64,000 nt of DNA from Nitrosomonadales bacterium (GCA_016214695.1 JACRNY010000004.1:248001-312000); one strand, 5' to 3'; positions 10,625-22,642 are shown, counted from the first letter of the stretch. Made by a program: numbers and translations. Notes: a model not told the origin generated them from the letters alone.

Positions 10625-10633
10625 GATTACTTA

Positions 10634-11272
10634 TTAGCTACGCTTCTTGTATTCGACAAACTTCGCTTTCACCTCGTGCATCTGCTGCGCAGTGAGTATC
10701 CTCGGCTCTCCCACCGACAATGCGCGCCAATAGATCTCGCACAGGTATTCGACCTCGTGCGCAACGGACAGCGCATCGTCGAGGTCTTTTCCCAGCGCGA
10801 TCATGCCGTGGTTGCCGAGCAGGCAGGCTTTACGGTCGCGCAGGGCTTCCAGCGCGAGATCGGAGAGATTCTGTTCGCCGAAGAGGGTGTACGGCGTGCA
10901 GCGGATGGTGTCGCCGCCCGCGATGGCGATGTGGTAGTGGACGGCGGGCACGTCCCTGCCCAGGCAGGCCATGGTGGTGGCGTAGGTGGAATGCATGTGC
11001 AGCACGGCGCCGATCTCGGGGCGGGCATTGAAGATGTCGCAGTGGAAGCGCCATTCGCTGGAGGGTTTACGGCCTTGCAGCACTTTCCCTTCCTTGTCGA
11101 TCAGCACCAGGTCTTGCTCGGTCATCTCGGCGACAGGCAAGGCGGAGGGGGTGATGAGGATGTCATTGCCGCAGCGCACCGAGGCGTTGCCTGCCGTGCC
11201 GCGATTGAGGCCGAGTTCGACCATGCGGAGGGAGGTTTTCAGCAGGGATGTGCGTAATTGTTGTTCGGTCAT
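10634..11272 (-). CDS. Class II aldolase of the fuculose-phosphate aldolase family, probable 5-deoxyribulose-1-phosphate / methylthioribulose-1-phosphate aldolase
   Basis: Zn-dependent class II (FucA/adducin family) aldolase of 212 residues. With the ATG at 11272, the zinc and catalytic residues fall at E73 (PSSEWRFH), H92 and H94 (AVLHMHST) and H155 (LLGNHGM), the same numbers as in E. coli FucA. This supports both family and start. A 20-codon upstream extension is open but comes from the REP-like repeat. Neighbours mtnP, mtnA and apt point to the Ald2-type enzyme of the DHAP shunt, which cleaves (5-methylthio- or 5-deoxy-)ribulose-1-phosphate to DHAP and an aldehyde. The alternative is MtnB dehydratase of the methionine salvage pathway, but the rest of that pathway (mtnC/D/K) is absent here. 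Substrate is inference. Confidence 0.85.
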   Translation of the reverse strand: MTEQQLRTSLLKTSLRMVELGLNRGTAGNASVRCGNDILITPSALPVAEMTEQDLVLIDKEGKVLQGRKPSSEWRFHCDIFNARPEIGAVLHMHSTYATTMACLGRDVPAVHYHIAIAGGDTIRCTPYTLFGEQNLSDLALEALRDRKACLLGNHGMIALGKDLDDALSVAHEVEYLCEIYWRALSVGEPRILTAQQMHEVKAKFVEYKKRS

Positions 11273-11283
11273 CTTTAAATATG

Positions 11284-11357
11284 CCGTTCGCCCTGAGCCT
11301 GTCGAAGGGCTGTCTTTCGGTTGTCCGTTCATGGTTCGACAGGCTCACCACGAACGG
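11284..11357. repeat. Inverted pair of REP-like palindromes
   Basis: 11284-11309 (CCGTTCGCCCTGAGCCTGTC...) and 11325-11357 (CCGTTCATGGTTCGACAGGC... ending CACGAACGG) carry the same core in opposite orientation. The second is itself palindromic, with CCGTTC..GAACGG ends. They fill the interval between mtnP and the aldolase start and would fold in the operon mRNA. Confidence 0.75.
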
Positions 11358-11386
11358 AAATCTCATGCGGCGTTGCTCTAAAACCT

Positions 11387-12256
11387 TTACAGCACCCGCC
11401 CCGCGATGGCCTGCAGCTTCTTTTTCATCACTTCATCGCGTGCCTCGGGCGCGGTGATGAGTGCGTATTGCAGCGCGCTGCGACAGCCGCACTCGCAAGC
11501 CTTGGCATCGTGGCCGACATGCGGCACGAGGTGTTTGACCAGTGTCTTGGCTTTGTCGGCGTTGGCCAGCAACACCTTGATGATCTGCTCCACGGTCACG
11601 TCGTCGTGGTCGGGATGCCAGCAGTCGTAGTCGGTGACCATGGCGACGGTGGCATAGCACAGCTCGGCTTCGCGGGCGAGTTTGGCTTCGGGCATGTTGG
11701 TCATGCCGATCACGTCGCAGCCCCATTGGCGGTACAGCTCGGATTCAGCGAGGCTGGAGAACTGCGGGCCTTCCATGACCAGGTAGGTGCCGCCGCGCAG
11801 GGCGTTGATGTTGGCTTCCTTGGCCGCTTTCTCGATATGGTCGCCGAGGCGTTTGCACACCGGATGCGCCATCGAGACATGCGCCACCAGACCGCTGCCA
11901 AAGAAGGATTTCTCTCTTGCGAAGGTACGGTCGATGAACTGGTCGACGATGACGAAGGTGCCGGGTGTCAGGTGTTCGCGCAGGGAGCCGACGGCGCTGA
12001 CCGAGATGACATCCGTCACCCCTACCCGTTTCAGCACGTCGATGTTGGCGCGGAAGTTGATCTCGGAGGGCGGTATCTTGTGGCCGCGTCCGTGACGCGG
12101 CAGAAAGGCCAGTTTGACGCCGTTGAGTTCGCCGAACAGCAGTTCGTCCGAGGGCTCACCGAAAGACGATTCGACCTTTTCCCAGCGCTTGTTCTCCAAC
12201 CCGGCGATGTCGTAGACGCCGCTGCCGCCGATGATGCCGATGCTTGCCTGCCCCAT
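11387..12256 (-). CDS. mtnP: S-methyl-5'-thioadenosine phosphorylase
   Basis: Purine nucleoside phosphorylase family enzyme that splits methylthioadenosine (often also 5'-deoxyadenosine) with phosphate to adenine and the ribose-1-phosphate. The product has 289 residues, starting MGQASIGIIGGSGVYDI. It has the phosphate-binding LPRHGRGHKIPPSEINFRAN, SAVGSLRE, the purine-site VMEGPQFSS and GMTNMPEAKLAREAE, and the TDYDCW segment. The ATG at 12256 follows GGGGGAGAG; an upstream extension in frame is unsupported. First gene of the salvage operon reading toward the aldolase, apt, the GIY-YIG gene and mtnA. A Cys-rich stretch (CECGC) lies near the C-terminus. Confidence 0.95.
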   Translation of the reverse strand: MGQASIGIIGGSGVYDIAGLENKRWEKVESSFGEPSDELLFGELNGVKLAFLPRHGRGHKIPPSEINFRANIDVLKRVGVTDVISVSAVGSLREHLTPGTFVIVDQFIDRTFAREKSFFGSGLVAHVSMAHPVCKRLGDHIEKAAKEANINALRGGTYLVMEGPQFSSLAESELYRQWGCDVIGMTNMPEAKLAREAELCYATVAMVTDYDCWHPDHDDVTVEQIIKVLLANADKAKTLVKHLVPHVGHDAKACECGCRSALQYALITAPEARDEVMKKKLQAIAGRVL

Positions 12257-12381
12257 GCTCTCCCCCTGTTTCGCAATGGGCATGGATTGAAACAGGAAAC
12301 CGCGTTTCGCTCAAGGTCAAGATGGACAAGAAACCCGCTCGGGCGTATCTTTTGCGCCATTCATTCCACGAGTCATACCCC

Positions 12382-14616
<2,235 letters not shown>

Positions 14617-14626
14617 GGAGTCCGCG

Positions 14627-15085
14627 ATGAATACGAAACTCATCTTCCCGCTTGCAGCCGCCCTGTTGCTGGCCGGCTGTGCCAGCGAAAAAGGCGGCGA
14701 CGTCTATACCCGTGACCAGGTGCGCCAGGTGCAGCATTTCAGGGTCGGTGTGGTCGAGAGCCTGCATAAGGTCCGTATCGAAGGCACCAAGAGTCAGGTC
14801 GGCACCACTGCCGGTACCATCGTCGGCGGCATCGCCGGCAGCGGCGCAGCGCAAGGCAAGACCGGCGAAGTCGCCGCCGTGCTCGGTGCGGTGGTCGGCG
14901 GTGTGGTCGGTGCGGCAGCCGAGGAAGGCTACACCCGCGAAGACGGCATCGAATATGCCATCAAACTGGAAGACGGCAGTTTCATCTCGGTGGTGCAAGC
15001 CGTCGGTGACAGTGAAGAGATCAAGGCGGGCGACAGGGTCCGCGTCATCGAGAGCGACGGCGTCGCCCGTGTGACGAAGTTCTGA
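14627..15085 (+). CDS. SlyB-type outer-membrane lipoprotein with glycine-zipper
   Basis: Small lipoprotein of 152 residues. The signal peptide ends in the lipobox LLAGC, lipidated Cys at about residue 19. Next comes a conserved stretch, then a glycine-rich hydrophobic segment (TTAGTIVGGIAGSGAAQG.. VLGAVVGGVVGAAAEE) that forms the 2TM glycine zipper of the SlyB/Pcp family, and a C-terminal beta-rich part (GDRVRVIESDGVARVTKF). The start follows AAGGAG at ideal spacing, 10 bases after the copA stop, so it is probably co-transcribed with copA. Members support outer-membrane integrity under stress. A terminator follows. Confidence 0.88.
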   Translation: MNTKLIFPLAAALLLAGCASEKGGDVYTRDQVRQVQHFRVGVVESLHKVRIEGTKSQVGTTAGTIVGGIAGSGAAQGKTGEVAAVLGAVVGGVVGAAAEEGYTREDGIEYAIKLEDGSFISVVQAVGDSEEIKAGDRVRVIESDGVARVTKF

Positions 15086-15111
15086 TCTTTGCACAAAGGT
15101 ATCAAATGAGA

Positions 15112-15140
15112 ACGGGGGCATCAGCCCCCGTTTCCTTTTC
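15112..15140 (+). terminator. Intrinsic terminator after the SlyB-type gene
   Basis: ACGGGGGC (15112-15119) pairs with GCCCCCGT (15124-15131) across a 4-base loop, followed by TTCCTTTT. It ends the copA-lipoprotein unit and lies just beyond the end of the convergent coiled-coil gene. Confidence 0.8.
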
Positions 15141-15156
15141 GCACCAGCCTGCAGCC

Positions 15157-17910
15157 TCAGAACTCTTTTTCGACTTCGCCCTGCTGCTTCTGCGCTGATT
15201 TGTCACCCAGGTCGGTAGCCAGCCTGAGGCTTGCCACCTTGGCCATCTCTTCCGTTTTCGGCTCAGGCGCGACCTGTACCGCCGCGACATTGCCGCTCGC
15301 CACGCTCTCCACCGCCGGCGTCTTGGAGTTGGAACCGTTCATCCAGAGTCCCACACTCAGCAGCAGCGAGGCTGCCAGGGCGACTTGCGAAAGCCTGTTG
15401 ATGCGATGGGTCTTGCGCAGTTTCTGCAACAGCTTGCCGGTCTCCAGTTGTGCTTTGGCATGGCGCAACTCTTCGCCGACTTCCTTGATCATGCTCCGCT
15501 CCAGTTCCTCGCCCGCTCTCACCGTGGCGATCAACTGCTCCTGCATCTCGGCATTCTCATTGGCGGCCTGCTGCGCCAGCAATTCTGCCAGACCGCGCTG
15601 GCGTGCAGCCTCAGTGGCATGCTGTTCGGCCGCGATACGTTCTTCAGCGGCTTCAGTGGCGCTGCGTTCCGCATCCAGCCGTTCCTTGCGGGCTTGAGCG
15701 AAGCGCTCTTCGGCCTCGAGATTGCGCTGCGCCTGCTCAAGCTGGGCAGTTTCCTCGCGCACCCGCTCTTCAGCCAGTTGTTTCGCCTGCTCTGCGATTG
15801 CCATGCGTTGACGCGCCAGCACCGCGGCACGCGCTTGTGCCTGGACAGTCTCTTCTTCTGTCTTGATCGCCTGCGCCAGGGCTTCAGCCTGGGCCTTGGA
15901 CATATTCAGCGCACGCAACTCCAACTCCTCTTTTGTCCGGGCTGCAGCGATGATTTCTTCGGCCAAAGCGACCTTGGCAGCGGCGATCTCCTGCGCACGC
16001 ACTTCTGCGGCGATGCATTCGTTATCGGCTTCGATGGCTTTCAGTTCGGTGTCCATACGCAGAGTGATCTGTTCGATGGCCTCATTCTCCGCATTTGCCA
16101 GGGCTTGCGCAACCTCTGCCGCTTCCGCATCCAAAACACGACGGCGCTGGGCCGCTTCAGAAGCCAGGCGATCCGCCTCGTTGCGCTGCTGCAAGGCGGC
16201 GATCGCGGCGGCCTCTTCTGCCAACCTTGCCTCCTCGGCAAGACACGATTCCGCCATCACTTGGGTACGCAGCTCGGTCTGCACCAGTGCCGCATTGATG
16301 GCATCCAGCTTCCTCTGCAACTCTTTTGACGCCTGCTCGTCGACAGCAGCCTGAGCACGTTCGGCAGCCAGCACCGCACTTTCCTGGGCTATCCGGTTCT
16401 GGGCGATGGTGCGCGCACGGTCGGCCATCTCTTGGCGCTGCTTGGCCTTCTCGATAGCTTCTTCTTCCGCCTGAATCTGTGTGCGGGCGGCATGCTCTGC
16501 ACGCTCATCGGCTTCGATACGCTGTTGCATCGCCGCGACCGCGCCAGTCTCTGCAGCCAGCCTGGCTTCTTCGGCAAGACACGATTCCGCCATCAGGCGG
16601 GCACGCTGCTCTGCCAGCGGCAGTGCGGCATTGATCGCTGCCAGCTTCTTCTCCAGCTCCCTTGTCGCCAGTTCTTCGGCCTCGGCATATGCATGCTCGG
16701 CCGCCAGGGTCGCGCTCTCCAACTCCGCCTTGCCCTGGGCGATACTGCGCGCGCACTCGGCCATCTCATAACGCTGGTTGGCCAGTTCTATGGCTTCGGC
16801 TTCGGCATGCACCTGCAGTTCGACGGCATGCGAGGCTCGCATATCGGCTTCGGCACGCTCTTGTGCCAGTTCCATCAATTCACGCTCGGCCTGTAGCCTG
16901 ACCTCGGCTGCACGCTTGGCCTGTTCCTCGGCGGCCAGCATGTCGCGGGCTTCCAGTTCGATCTGCTTGAGCACCGCATTCGCGGCCTCGCGCTCCCTGA
17001 GCGCCTGCTGCTCGGCTTCCACGCGGGAGTCCAGCAGCTTCAGCATCTCCTGCTCGGCCTGCAGTTTGCGTTCTGCGGCAAGCCGCTCGGCTTGCTCTTT
17101 CTCGGCCGCATGTCTGGCCATTTCCACCGACTTCAGTTCTGCAGCGACACGTGCAGATGCCTCGGCCTGTGCTGCCTGCTCGGCCCTGATGCGCAGCTCG
17201 GCCGCTTCCGCCAGTTTGCGTTCCTCGGCGACGCGCTCCGTCGCGGCACGCTCCGCTTCCAGCTCTGCAGCCACGCGGGCCTGCTTCTCGGCCAGCGCCA
17301 TCATCTCCGTGCGCACGCGGGCGTTCATCGCCTCCTGAGCGCTCTCCTCCGCGACCAGCTTGGCATTGACCATCGCCATCGCTTCTTTTTCGGCCTTGAG
17401 CTTGTCCTGCATACTCTGTTTCACCAGGCTCTCGGTATGCGCTTTCGCCTGTGCAAGCAAAGCCGCTTCACGATCCAGCTTCTCCCGCTGCTCTGCTTCT
17501 TCGCGCAAGCGCTGTTCGGCTGCCTGGCGCTGGTCGAGCTCTGCCCGGGCTTGTCTTTCTGCTTCCAGTTTTGCGCGCACAGACTCTGTCAGGCGCTCTT
17601 CTGCTTTCTTCTTGGCGGATGCGGATGCGAGCAGTTCACGCTCCAGCTCGGCGCGAACCTGCACCTCGTTGATGATCTGAGCCTCGGCACGGGTGCGCAC
17701 TTCGACCAGTTCGGCCAGTTCGCTCTCCTGTTTCGCCTTATCCTGCAGAACTGCCTGGACATGCGCCTCGGCGCGCGCGCGGGCTTGTGCTGCCAACTGC
17801 GCTTCGATCTCGGCTTCTATGCGGCTGCGCGATTCCAGTATCGCTTCGGACTCGACAGGATCCGCTTCGTCGCGGGAAGAAACCAGGCGTATTTTCTTTT
17901 GAGCTGACAT
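15157..17910 (-). CDS. Very long alanine/glutamate-rich coiled-coil protein with a C-terminal membrane anchor
   Basis: A 917-residue protein I do not recognise. There is no signal peptide. Residues about 25-840 are almost unbroken Ala/Glu/Arg/Gln-rich heptads without proline, so a long coiled coil is expected. A single hydrophobic helix (VALAASLLLSVGLWMNG, about 843-859) is followed by a 58-residue tail. The middle holds two copies plus the start of a third copy of a unit with segments such as MAESCLAEEARLA, KLxAINAAL and EMAxxAR. The identical MAESCLAEEARLA segments lie 336 bp apart, that is 112 residues or 16 heptads. The ATG at 17910 follows AAGAGGTG. The expected topology is a cytoplasmic rod anchored at the inner membrane with a periplasmic tail. 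It stands alone between convergent copA/slyB and the MASE1 gene. A structural or scaffold role is a guess. Confidence 0.85.
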   Translation of the reverse strand: MSAQKKIRLVSSRDEADPVESEAILESRSRIEAEIEAQLAAQARARAEAHVQAVLQDKAKQESELAELVEVRTRAEAQIINEVQVRAELERELLASASAKKKAEERLTESVRAKLEAERQARAELDQRQAAEQRLREEAEQREKLDREAALLAQAKAHTESLVKQSMQDKLKAEKEAMAMVNAKLVAEESAQEAMNARVRTEMMALAEKQARVAAELEAERAATERVAEERKLAEAAELRIRAEQAAQAEASARVAAELKSVEMARHAAEKEQAERLAAERKLQAEQEMLKLLDSRVEAEQQALREREAANAVLKQIELEARDMLAAEEQAKRAAEVRLQAERELMELAQERAEADMRASHAVELQVHAEAEAIELANQRYEMAECARSIAQGKAELESATLAAEHAYAEAEELATRELEKKLAAINAALPLAEQRARLMAESCLAEEARLAAETGAVAAMQQRIEADERAEHAARTQIQAEEEAIEKAKQRQEMADRARTIAQNRIAQESAVLAAERAQAAVDEQASKELQRKLDAINAALVQTELRTQVMAESCLAEEARLAEEAAAIAALQQRNEADRLASEAAQRRRVLDAEAAEVAQALANAENEAIEQITLRMDTELKAIEADNECIAAEVRAQEIAAAKVALAEEIIAAARTKEELELRALNMSKAQAEALAQAIKTEEETVQAQARAAVLARQRMAIAEQAKQLAEERVREETAQLEQAQRNLEAEERFAQARKERLDAERSATEAAEERIAAEQHATEAARQRGLAELLAQQAANENAEMQEQLIATVRAGEELERSMIKEVGEELRHAKAQLETGKLLQKLRKTHRINRLSQVALAASLLLSVGLWMNGSNSKTPAVESVASGNVAAVQVAPEPKTEEMAKVASLRLATDLGDKSAQKQQGEVEKEF

Positions 17911-18046
17911 GTTCCACCTCTTTGCGTAAGGATGCCAAAGGCACCGGCACGACGCTAAAGTATCAGTTTGATGACAGGCGCAAGCCTGGAATAAAGGCGG
18001 AAAAACGGGCTATTTCCGGGCTGTCGCCCGGAAAGCTGGGACTGGA

Positions 18047-21031
18047 TCAGAATTGATGCATGTTTAGCAGAGTTTCCAGCTCATGTGCGGGCAAGGGTCT
18101 TGAGAACAGAAAACCCTGCGCATAATCGCAACCTGCCCCCTTGAGCAGATCACGCTGTTGTTCGGTTTCCACCCCTTCGGCAATCACTTTCAGGCCGAGT
18201 TTGTGCGCCATGACGATGATCGCCTCGCATAGCGCCATATCGTCGGGATGATTCCCCAGGTTGTTGACGAAGGTCTGGTCGATCTTCAGATAATCGATGT
18301 CGAACTTCTTCAGGTAGGCCAGCGAGGAATAGCCGGTCCCGAAGTCGTCGATCGCGACCTGGATGCCCGCATCGCGCGAGGCGAGCAGCCCCTCCTTGAC
18401 GTTGCCGTTGTCATCCAGCAACACCCCCTCGGTGATCTCGACCACCAGGCTGCTGGCATGCAGGCCGTTCTGCTCAAGTTCCTGCAGCCACTCCTTCGCC
18501 TTCAGCGGATTGTCGTTGTGGAACTGCACCGGCGACTTGTTGACGCTGATCTGGAATCCTTTGTGGTGGCTCGCCCGGAATCGCTTCACCTGATTCATCG
18601 CCTGCCGCAGCACCCAGTCGCCGATCTCGACGATCAGTCCGGTCTCTTCCGCCAGCGGGATGAACTCGGCAGGATTGACCATGCCGCGCACGGGATGCAT
18701 CCAGCGGATCAGCGCCTCGGCCTTGTGTACATCACCGGTGGCCAGTTCGACGATGGGCTGGTAATAGACCACGAACTGGTTCGACGACAATGCGTCGCGC
18801 AGGTCGTTGACCATGCGCATGCGATGCTGCGCTTTCTCCTGCAGCGCCGGAGTGAAATAGCTGAAGCGGTTGCGCCCGAGGTTCTTGGCGACATACATGG
18901 CCTGATCGGCGTTCTTCATCAGGGTCTCCATGCTGCCCGCATCATCCGGATACAGCGTGATGCCGATACTGGCGGAGATGAAGGCTTTTTCCGCGCCCAG
19001 CAGGAACGGCGACGCCAGTTTGGCGATGATATGCGACGCGATGCGTTCGATACTTGCGGTGTCATCGATGTCGACAAGGATCACCACGAACTCGTCGCCG
19101 CCCATGCGCGCCACCGTGTCCGATTCGCGCACACAATGCAGGATGCGCTGTGCGGCATCGACCAGCAGGAGGTCGCCGGCATCATGCCCCATGGTGTCGT
19201 TGACCTCCTTGAAGTGGTCGAGGTCGATGAGCATGAGCGCGAAAGAGGAATGGTCCCGCTTCGACGCCCGGATCGTCTGCTCCAGCCGGTCGCGGAACAG
19301 GCGGCGATTGGGCAGTTGGGTGAGTGCATCGTAATGCGCCTGCCGCTGGATGGTCTCCTCGGCCTGTTTGCGTTCGGTGAGGTCGGTGTGCGTGCCGATC
19401 ATGCGTATCACTCGACCCGCCTCGTTGCGGTGCGAGACCATGCCGCGCGTGAGTATCCATTTCCAGCTGCCGTCCTTGCAGCGCACGCGATATTCGGCCG
19501 TGAACTTGTCCTGCTTCTTGTGGAAGAATTCGCCGACTTGGGACATCAGGCGCGCTACATCTTCAGGATGGACGCGCGCATTCCATTCCGACATGCTGTT
19601 GCCAATCTCATTGTCGGCAAAACCGAACATGCCCTTGCCCCCTTTGGAAAGCGAGACCTCATTGGCCTGCAGATCCCAGTCCCAGACGCAATCGCCGCCG
19701 CCTTCCAGGGCGAAGCTCCAGCGCGCCTCGCTTTCGCGCAAAGCCTCTTCTGCCAGGATGCGTTCGGTGACATCCACCGAGATGCCGATGGCGCCTACCA
19801 GCCCGCCTTTGGTATCGCGCAGTTTGGTCTTGGTGACCTCCAGTTGATGCAGCTTCCCATCCCCCAGCTTATGCGTCTCTATGGAAACGTAAGGTGCTTC
19901 CCGGGCAAAACAGGCGCTATCGGATGCCAGGCAGCTCGTTGCCATCTCCTCGCCCACCAGATCAGGCAGATTCTCTGTCTGCAGGAATGCGCTCTCCGGA
20001 ATGCCGACCGCATCGCAGAAGCGCTTGTTCACGAAACGATAGCGCCCATCGGTCCCGACCAGCCAGATCCCGACAGGGGCGTGGTCGAGGATCGCATGCA
20101 ACTTCGACTCGCTCTCGCGCAGGGCATCGGCATCGCGCCGATGCTGCTGTATGGTTGTTGCCAGCACGATGCCGACGAACGTCATGCTCATCATGTACAG
20201 CCAGAAATTGGACAGGCCGGTACCGATGTCATGGGCAAAGAACCCCACGCCGTCGAGCGCCCCCAGCACGCCTTGTATCGCCGCCAACAGCAGTATCAGC
20301 ATGACGCCGTGCCGCCCAAAACGCAGCGCTGCCCAGATGACCATGAGGAACATCAGGTAGCCGAGGGGAACTTCCGCCAGTGCCGGGGGGGTCCAGCCAT
20401 GAAAGGCGACCATGCCGAAAAGGATTGCCGTGACGACAAACAGCACCGTTTCCAGCCCCCTGCGCCAGCCTTTGATCCAGCCGGCAGGAAGCGTTCGCCA
20501 GACCAGCAGGAATGGCGTGACCAGGCCGATGCCGAACAGGTTGCCGCGCCACCAATACGACCATCCGCCGATGAGCGCCTCCGGAGGCAGGATGCCGGCG
20601 ACTGCCAGAGTGGCGACGCCCATGGTCGCTGCCAGCATCGCCACGATGGCTCCGACAAAGATCAACCAGAGATAGTCGCGCGGATATTGCAGGCCCTGAT
20701 CGAAACGAACTGCACGCGACAGCAATGCGATGGCCAGCAAAGGCTCGATCACATTGCTGGATGCGATGAAGAACGAGACGGGAAAGGAGCGGCCTGCTTC
20801 GAGATATGCCGCCATCGCCCCGATGAAGATAGCAAGCCAGTATCTCCGGCCTCCCAGCATCAGGGCAGCGAGACCCAGACCGCTGGGGAGCCAGACCGGG
20901 GAGATATTGCCATCGGTGGTGAGATAGCTGAGGACAAACTTGATGAGCAGTGCATAGAGCACTGCCAACAGCAACAGTTTCGGGATATCTGACCAGCGAT
21001 AGGTTGCGAAGGGATGCATACTGGAACTCAT
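18047..21031 (-). CDS. MASE1-PAS-PAS-GGDEF-EAL signalling protein
   Basis: Predicted cyclic-di-GMP enzyme of 994 residues. The N-terminal MASE1 domain has about eight membrane helices (to about residue 280). Two PAS/PAC modules follow, then a GGDEF domain with an intact MGGDEF site near residue 642-647 and an EAL domain (AEALIRW near 772; later TGYSSLAYLKKFDIDYLKID). Both catalytic signatures look complete, so the protein could make or break c-di-GMP, or use the GGDEF part to sense GTP. The ATG at 21031 was chosen over a TTG seven codons upstream. It lies 30 bases downstream of the guaA stop in the same direction. The signal detected is unknown. Confidence 0.93.
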   Translation of the reverse strand: MSSSMHPFATYRWSDIPKLLLLAVLYALLIKFVLSYLTTDGNISPVWLPSGLGLAALMLGGRRYWLAIFIGAMAAYLEAGRSFPVSFFIASSNVIEPLLAIALLSRAVRFDQGLQYPRDYLWLIFVGAIVAMLAATMGVATLAVAGILPPEALIGGWSYWWRGNLFGIGLVTPFLLVWRTLPAGWIKGWRRGLETVLFVVTAILFGMVAFHGWTPPALAEVPLGYLMFLMVIWAALRFGRHGVMLILLLAAIQGVLGALDGVGFFAHDIGTGLSNFWLYMMSMTFVGIVLATTIQQHRRDADALRESESKLHAILDHAPVGIWLVGTDGRYRFVNKRFCDAVGIPESAFLQTENLPDLVGEEMATSCLASDSACFAREAPYVSIETHKLGDGKLHQLEVTKTKLRDTKGGLVGAIGISVDVTERILAEEALRESEARWSFALEGGGDCVWDWDLQANEVSLSKGGKGMFGFADNEIGNSMSEWNARVHPEDVARLMSQVGEFFHKKQDKFTAEYRVRCKDGSWKWILTRGMVSHRNEAGRVIRMIGTHTDLTERKQAEETIQRQAHYDALTQLPNRRLFRDRLEQTIRASKRDHSSFALMLIDLDHFKEVNDTMGHDAGDLLLVDAAQRILHCVRESDTVARMGGDEFVVILVDIDDTASIERIASHIIAKLASPFLLGAEKAFISASIGITLYPDDAGSMETLMKNADQAMYVAKNLGRNRFSYFTPALQEKAQHRMRMVNDLRDALSSNQFVVYYQPIVELATGDVHKAEALIRWMHPVRGMVNPAEFIPLAEETGLIVEIGDWVLRQAMNQVKRFRASHHKGFQISVNKSPVQFHNDNPLKAKEWLQELEQNGLHASSLVVEITEGVLLDDNGNVKEGLLASRDAGIQVAIDDFGTGYSSLAYLKKFDIDYLKIDQTFVNNLGNHPDDMALCEAIIVMAHKLGLKVIAEGVETEQQRDLLKGAGCDYAQGFLFSRPLPAHELETLLNMHQF

Positions 21032-21061
21032 TGAATCATCACAACGCAACAATTGCCCCCA

Positions 21062-22642
21062 TCACTCCCACTCGATGGTGGCGGGCGGTTTTCCTGAGAT
21101 GTCGTAGACCACGCGGTTGATGCCGCGTACTTCGTTGATGATGCGGTTGGAGACCTTGCCCAGCAACTCGTACGGCAGGTGCGCCCAATGCGCGGTCATG
21201 AAGTCCTGCGTCTGTACCGCGCGCAAGGACACCACCCATTCATAGGTGCGGCCATCGCCCATCACGCCCACCGACTTCACCGGCAGGAACACGGTGAATG
21301 CCTGCGAGGTCTTGTCGTACCAGCTCTTGCCGTCGGCGTCCTTGGTGCTGCGCAGCTCTTCGATGAAGATGGCATCGGCACGGCGCAACAGTTCGGCATA
21401 TTCGCGCTTCACTTCGCCCAGGATGCGCACTCCCAGGCCGGGGCCGGGGAAAGGATGGCGGTAGATCATGTCGGCAGGCAGTCCCAGCGCCACGCCGAGT
21501 TCTCGCACCTCGTCCTTGAACAGTTCGCGCAGCGGCTCCAGCAGCTTGAGGTGCATGGATTCCGGCAAGCCTCCGACGTTGTGGTGCGACTTGATGGTGT
21601 GCGCCTTCTTGGTCTTGGCGCTGGCCGACTCGATCACGTCCGGATAGATGGTGCCCTGCGCCAGCCACTTGGCTTGCTTCAACCTGGCCGACTCGCGCTG
21701 GAACACTTCGACGAACTCGCGGCCGATGATCTTGCGCTTCTGCTCGGGATCGGTGACGCCGGTGAGGTGCTTCATGAACTCGTCGCTGGCATCGACGCGG
21801 ATGACCTTCATCTTCAGGTTCTGCGCAAAGGTCTCCATCACCTGATCGCCTTCGTGCAGGCGCAGCAGGCCATTATCCACGAACACGCAGGTCAGTTGAT
21901 CGCCGATGGCGCGGTGGATCAGCGCGGCCGCTACCGAGGAATCCACACCGCCGGAAAGACCGAGGATGACCTCCTCCTTGCCGACCTGCGCCTTGATCTT
22001 CGCCACCGCTTCGGCGATGTAGTCCGGCATATTCCAGTCCTGGCCGCAACCGCAGATGTCATGCACGAAACGGCCGATGATGGCCTTGCCCTGATAGGTG
22101 TGTGTCACTTCCGGGTGGAACTGCACGGCATAATAACCGCGCGATTCGTCCGCCATGGCGGCATAAGGTGTGGCCGGATTGGATGCGATAGCCGTAAAAC
22201 CGGGCGGCAGTGCCGTCACCTTGTCGCCGTGACTCATCCACACGTCGAGCAGGCCGTGGCCTGCCGCATTGCTCTTGTCCTGGATGCCGTCGAACAGTTT
22301 GGAATGCCCTTGCGCACGGATCTCGGCATAACCGAACTCGCGCACCTTGCCGCTTTCGACCTTGCCGCCGAGTTGTGCTGCCATGGTTTGCATGCCGTAG
22401 CAGATACCGAACACCGGCACGCCCAGTTCGAACACCACGTTCGGCGCTTTCGGTGTCTCTTCCTCATAAACGGAATTCGGTCCGCCCGACAGGATGATGC
22501 CTGCGGGAGCGAAGGCGCGGATGTCAGCTTCGCTCATGTCCCATGGATGCAGTTCGCAATAGACATGGGTCTCGCGCACGCGGCGGGCGATGAGCTGGGT
22601 GTACTGGGAACCGAAATCGAGGATGAGTATCTTTTTATGCAT
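21062..22642 (-). CDS. guaA: GMP synthase (glutamine-hydrolysing)
   Basis: Converts XMP to GMP using ATP and glutamine. The product has 526 residues, the normal length. The class I amidotransferase domain has the nucleophile C81 (FGICYGMQ) and the HPEVTHT site. The ATP pyrophosphatase domain has the P-loop-like [11 protein letters not shown], and the C-terminal dimerisation domain ends in PPATIEWE. It lies 41 bases downstream of guaB, but a strong terminator hairpin separates the two. Confidence 0.98.
   Translation of the reverse strand: MHKKILILDFGSQYTQLIARRVRETHVYCELHPWDMSEADIRAFAPAGIILSGGPNSVYEEETPKAPNVVFELGVPVFGICYGMQTMAAQLGGKVESGKVREFGYAEIRAQGHSKLFDGIQDKSNAAGHGLLDVWMSHGDKVTALPPGFTAIASNPATPYAAMADESRGYYAVQFHPEVTHTYQGKAIIGRFVHDICGCGQDWNMPDYIAEAVAKIKAQVGKEEVILGLSGGVDSSVAAALIHRAIGDQLTCVFVDNGLLRLHEGDQVMETFAQNLKMKVIRVDASDEFMKHLTGVTDPEQKRKIIGREFVEVFQRESARLKQAKWLAQGTIYPDVIESASAKTKKAHTIKSHHNVGGLPESMHLKLLEPLRELFKDEVRELGVALGLPADMIYRHPFPGPGLGVRILGEVKREYAELLRRADAIFIEELRSTKDADGKSWYDKTSQAFTVFLPVKSVGVMGDGRTYEWVVSLRAVQTQDFMTAHWAHLPYELLGKVSNRIINEVRGINRVVYDISGKPPATIEWE

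Noticed and set aside
11273-11332. 20-codon N-terminal extension of the class II aldolase
   Set aside because: It is encoded by the REP-like repeat, and the zinc residues match FucA numbering only from the ATG at 11272.
15157-17910. Coiled-coil protein as TolA or an SMC fragment
   Set aside because: No Walker motifs, no N-terminal anchor and no TolA C-terminal domain; the membrane helix is at the C-terminus.
18248-20992. 914-codon open frame on the plus strand
   Set aside because: Antisense to the MASE1-GGDEF-EAL gene, whose catalytic motifs are intact; an artefact of codon bias.
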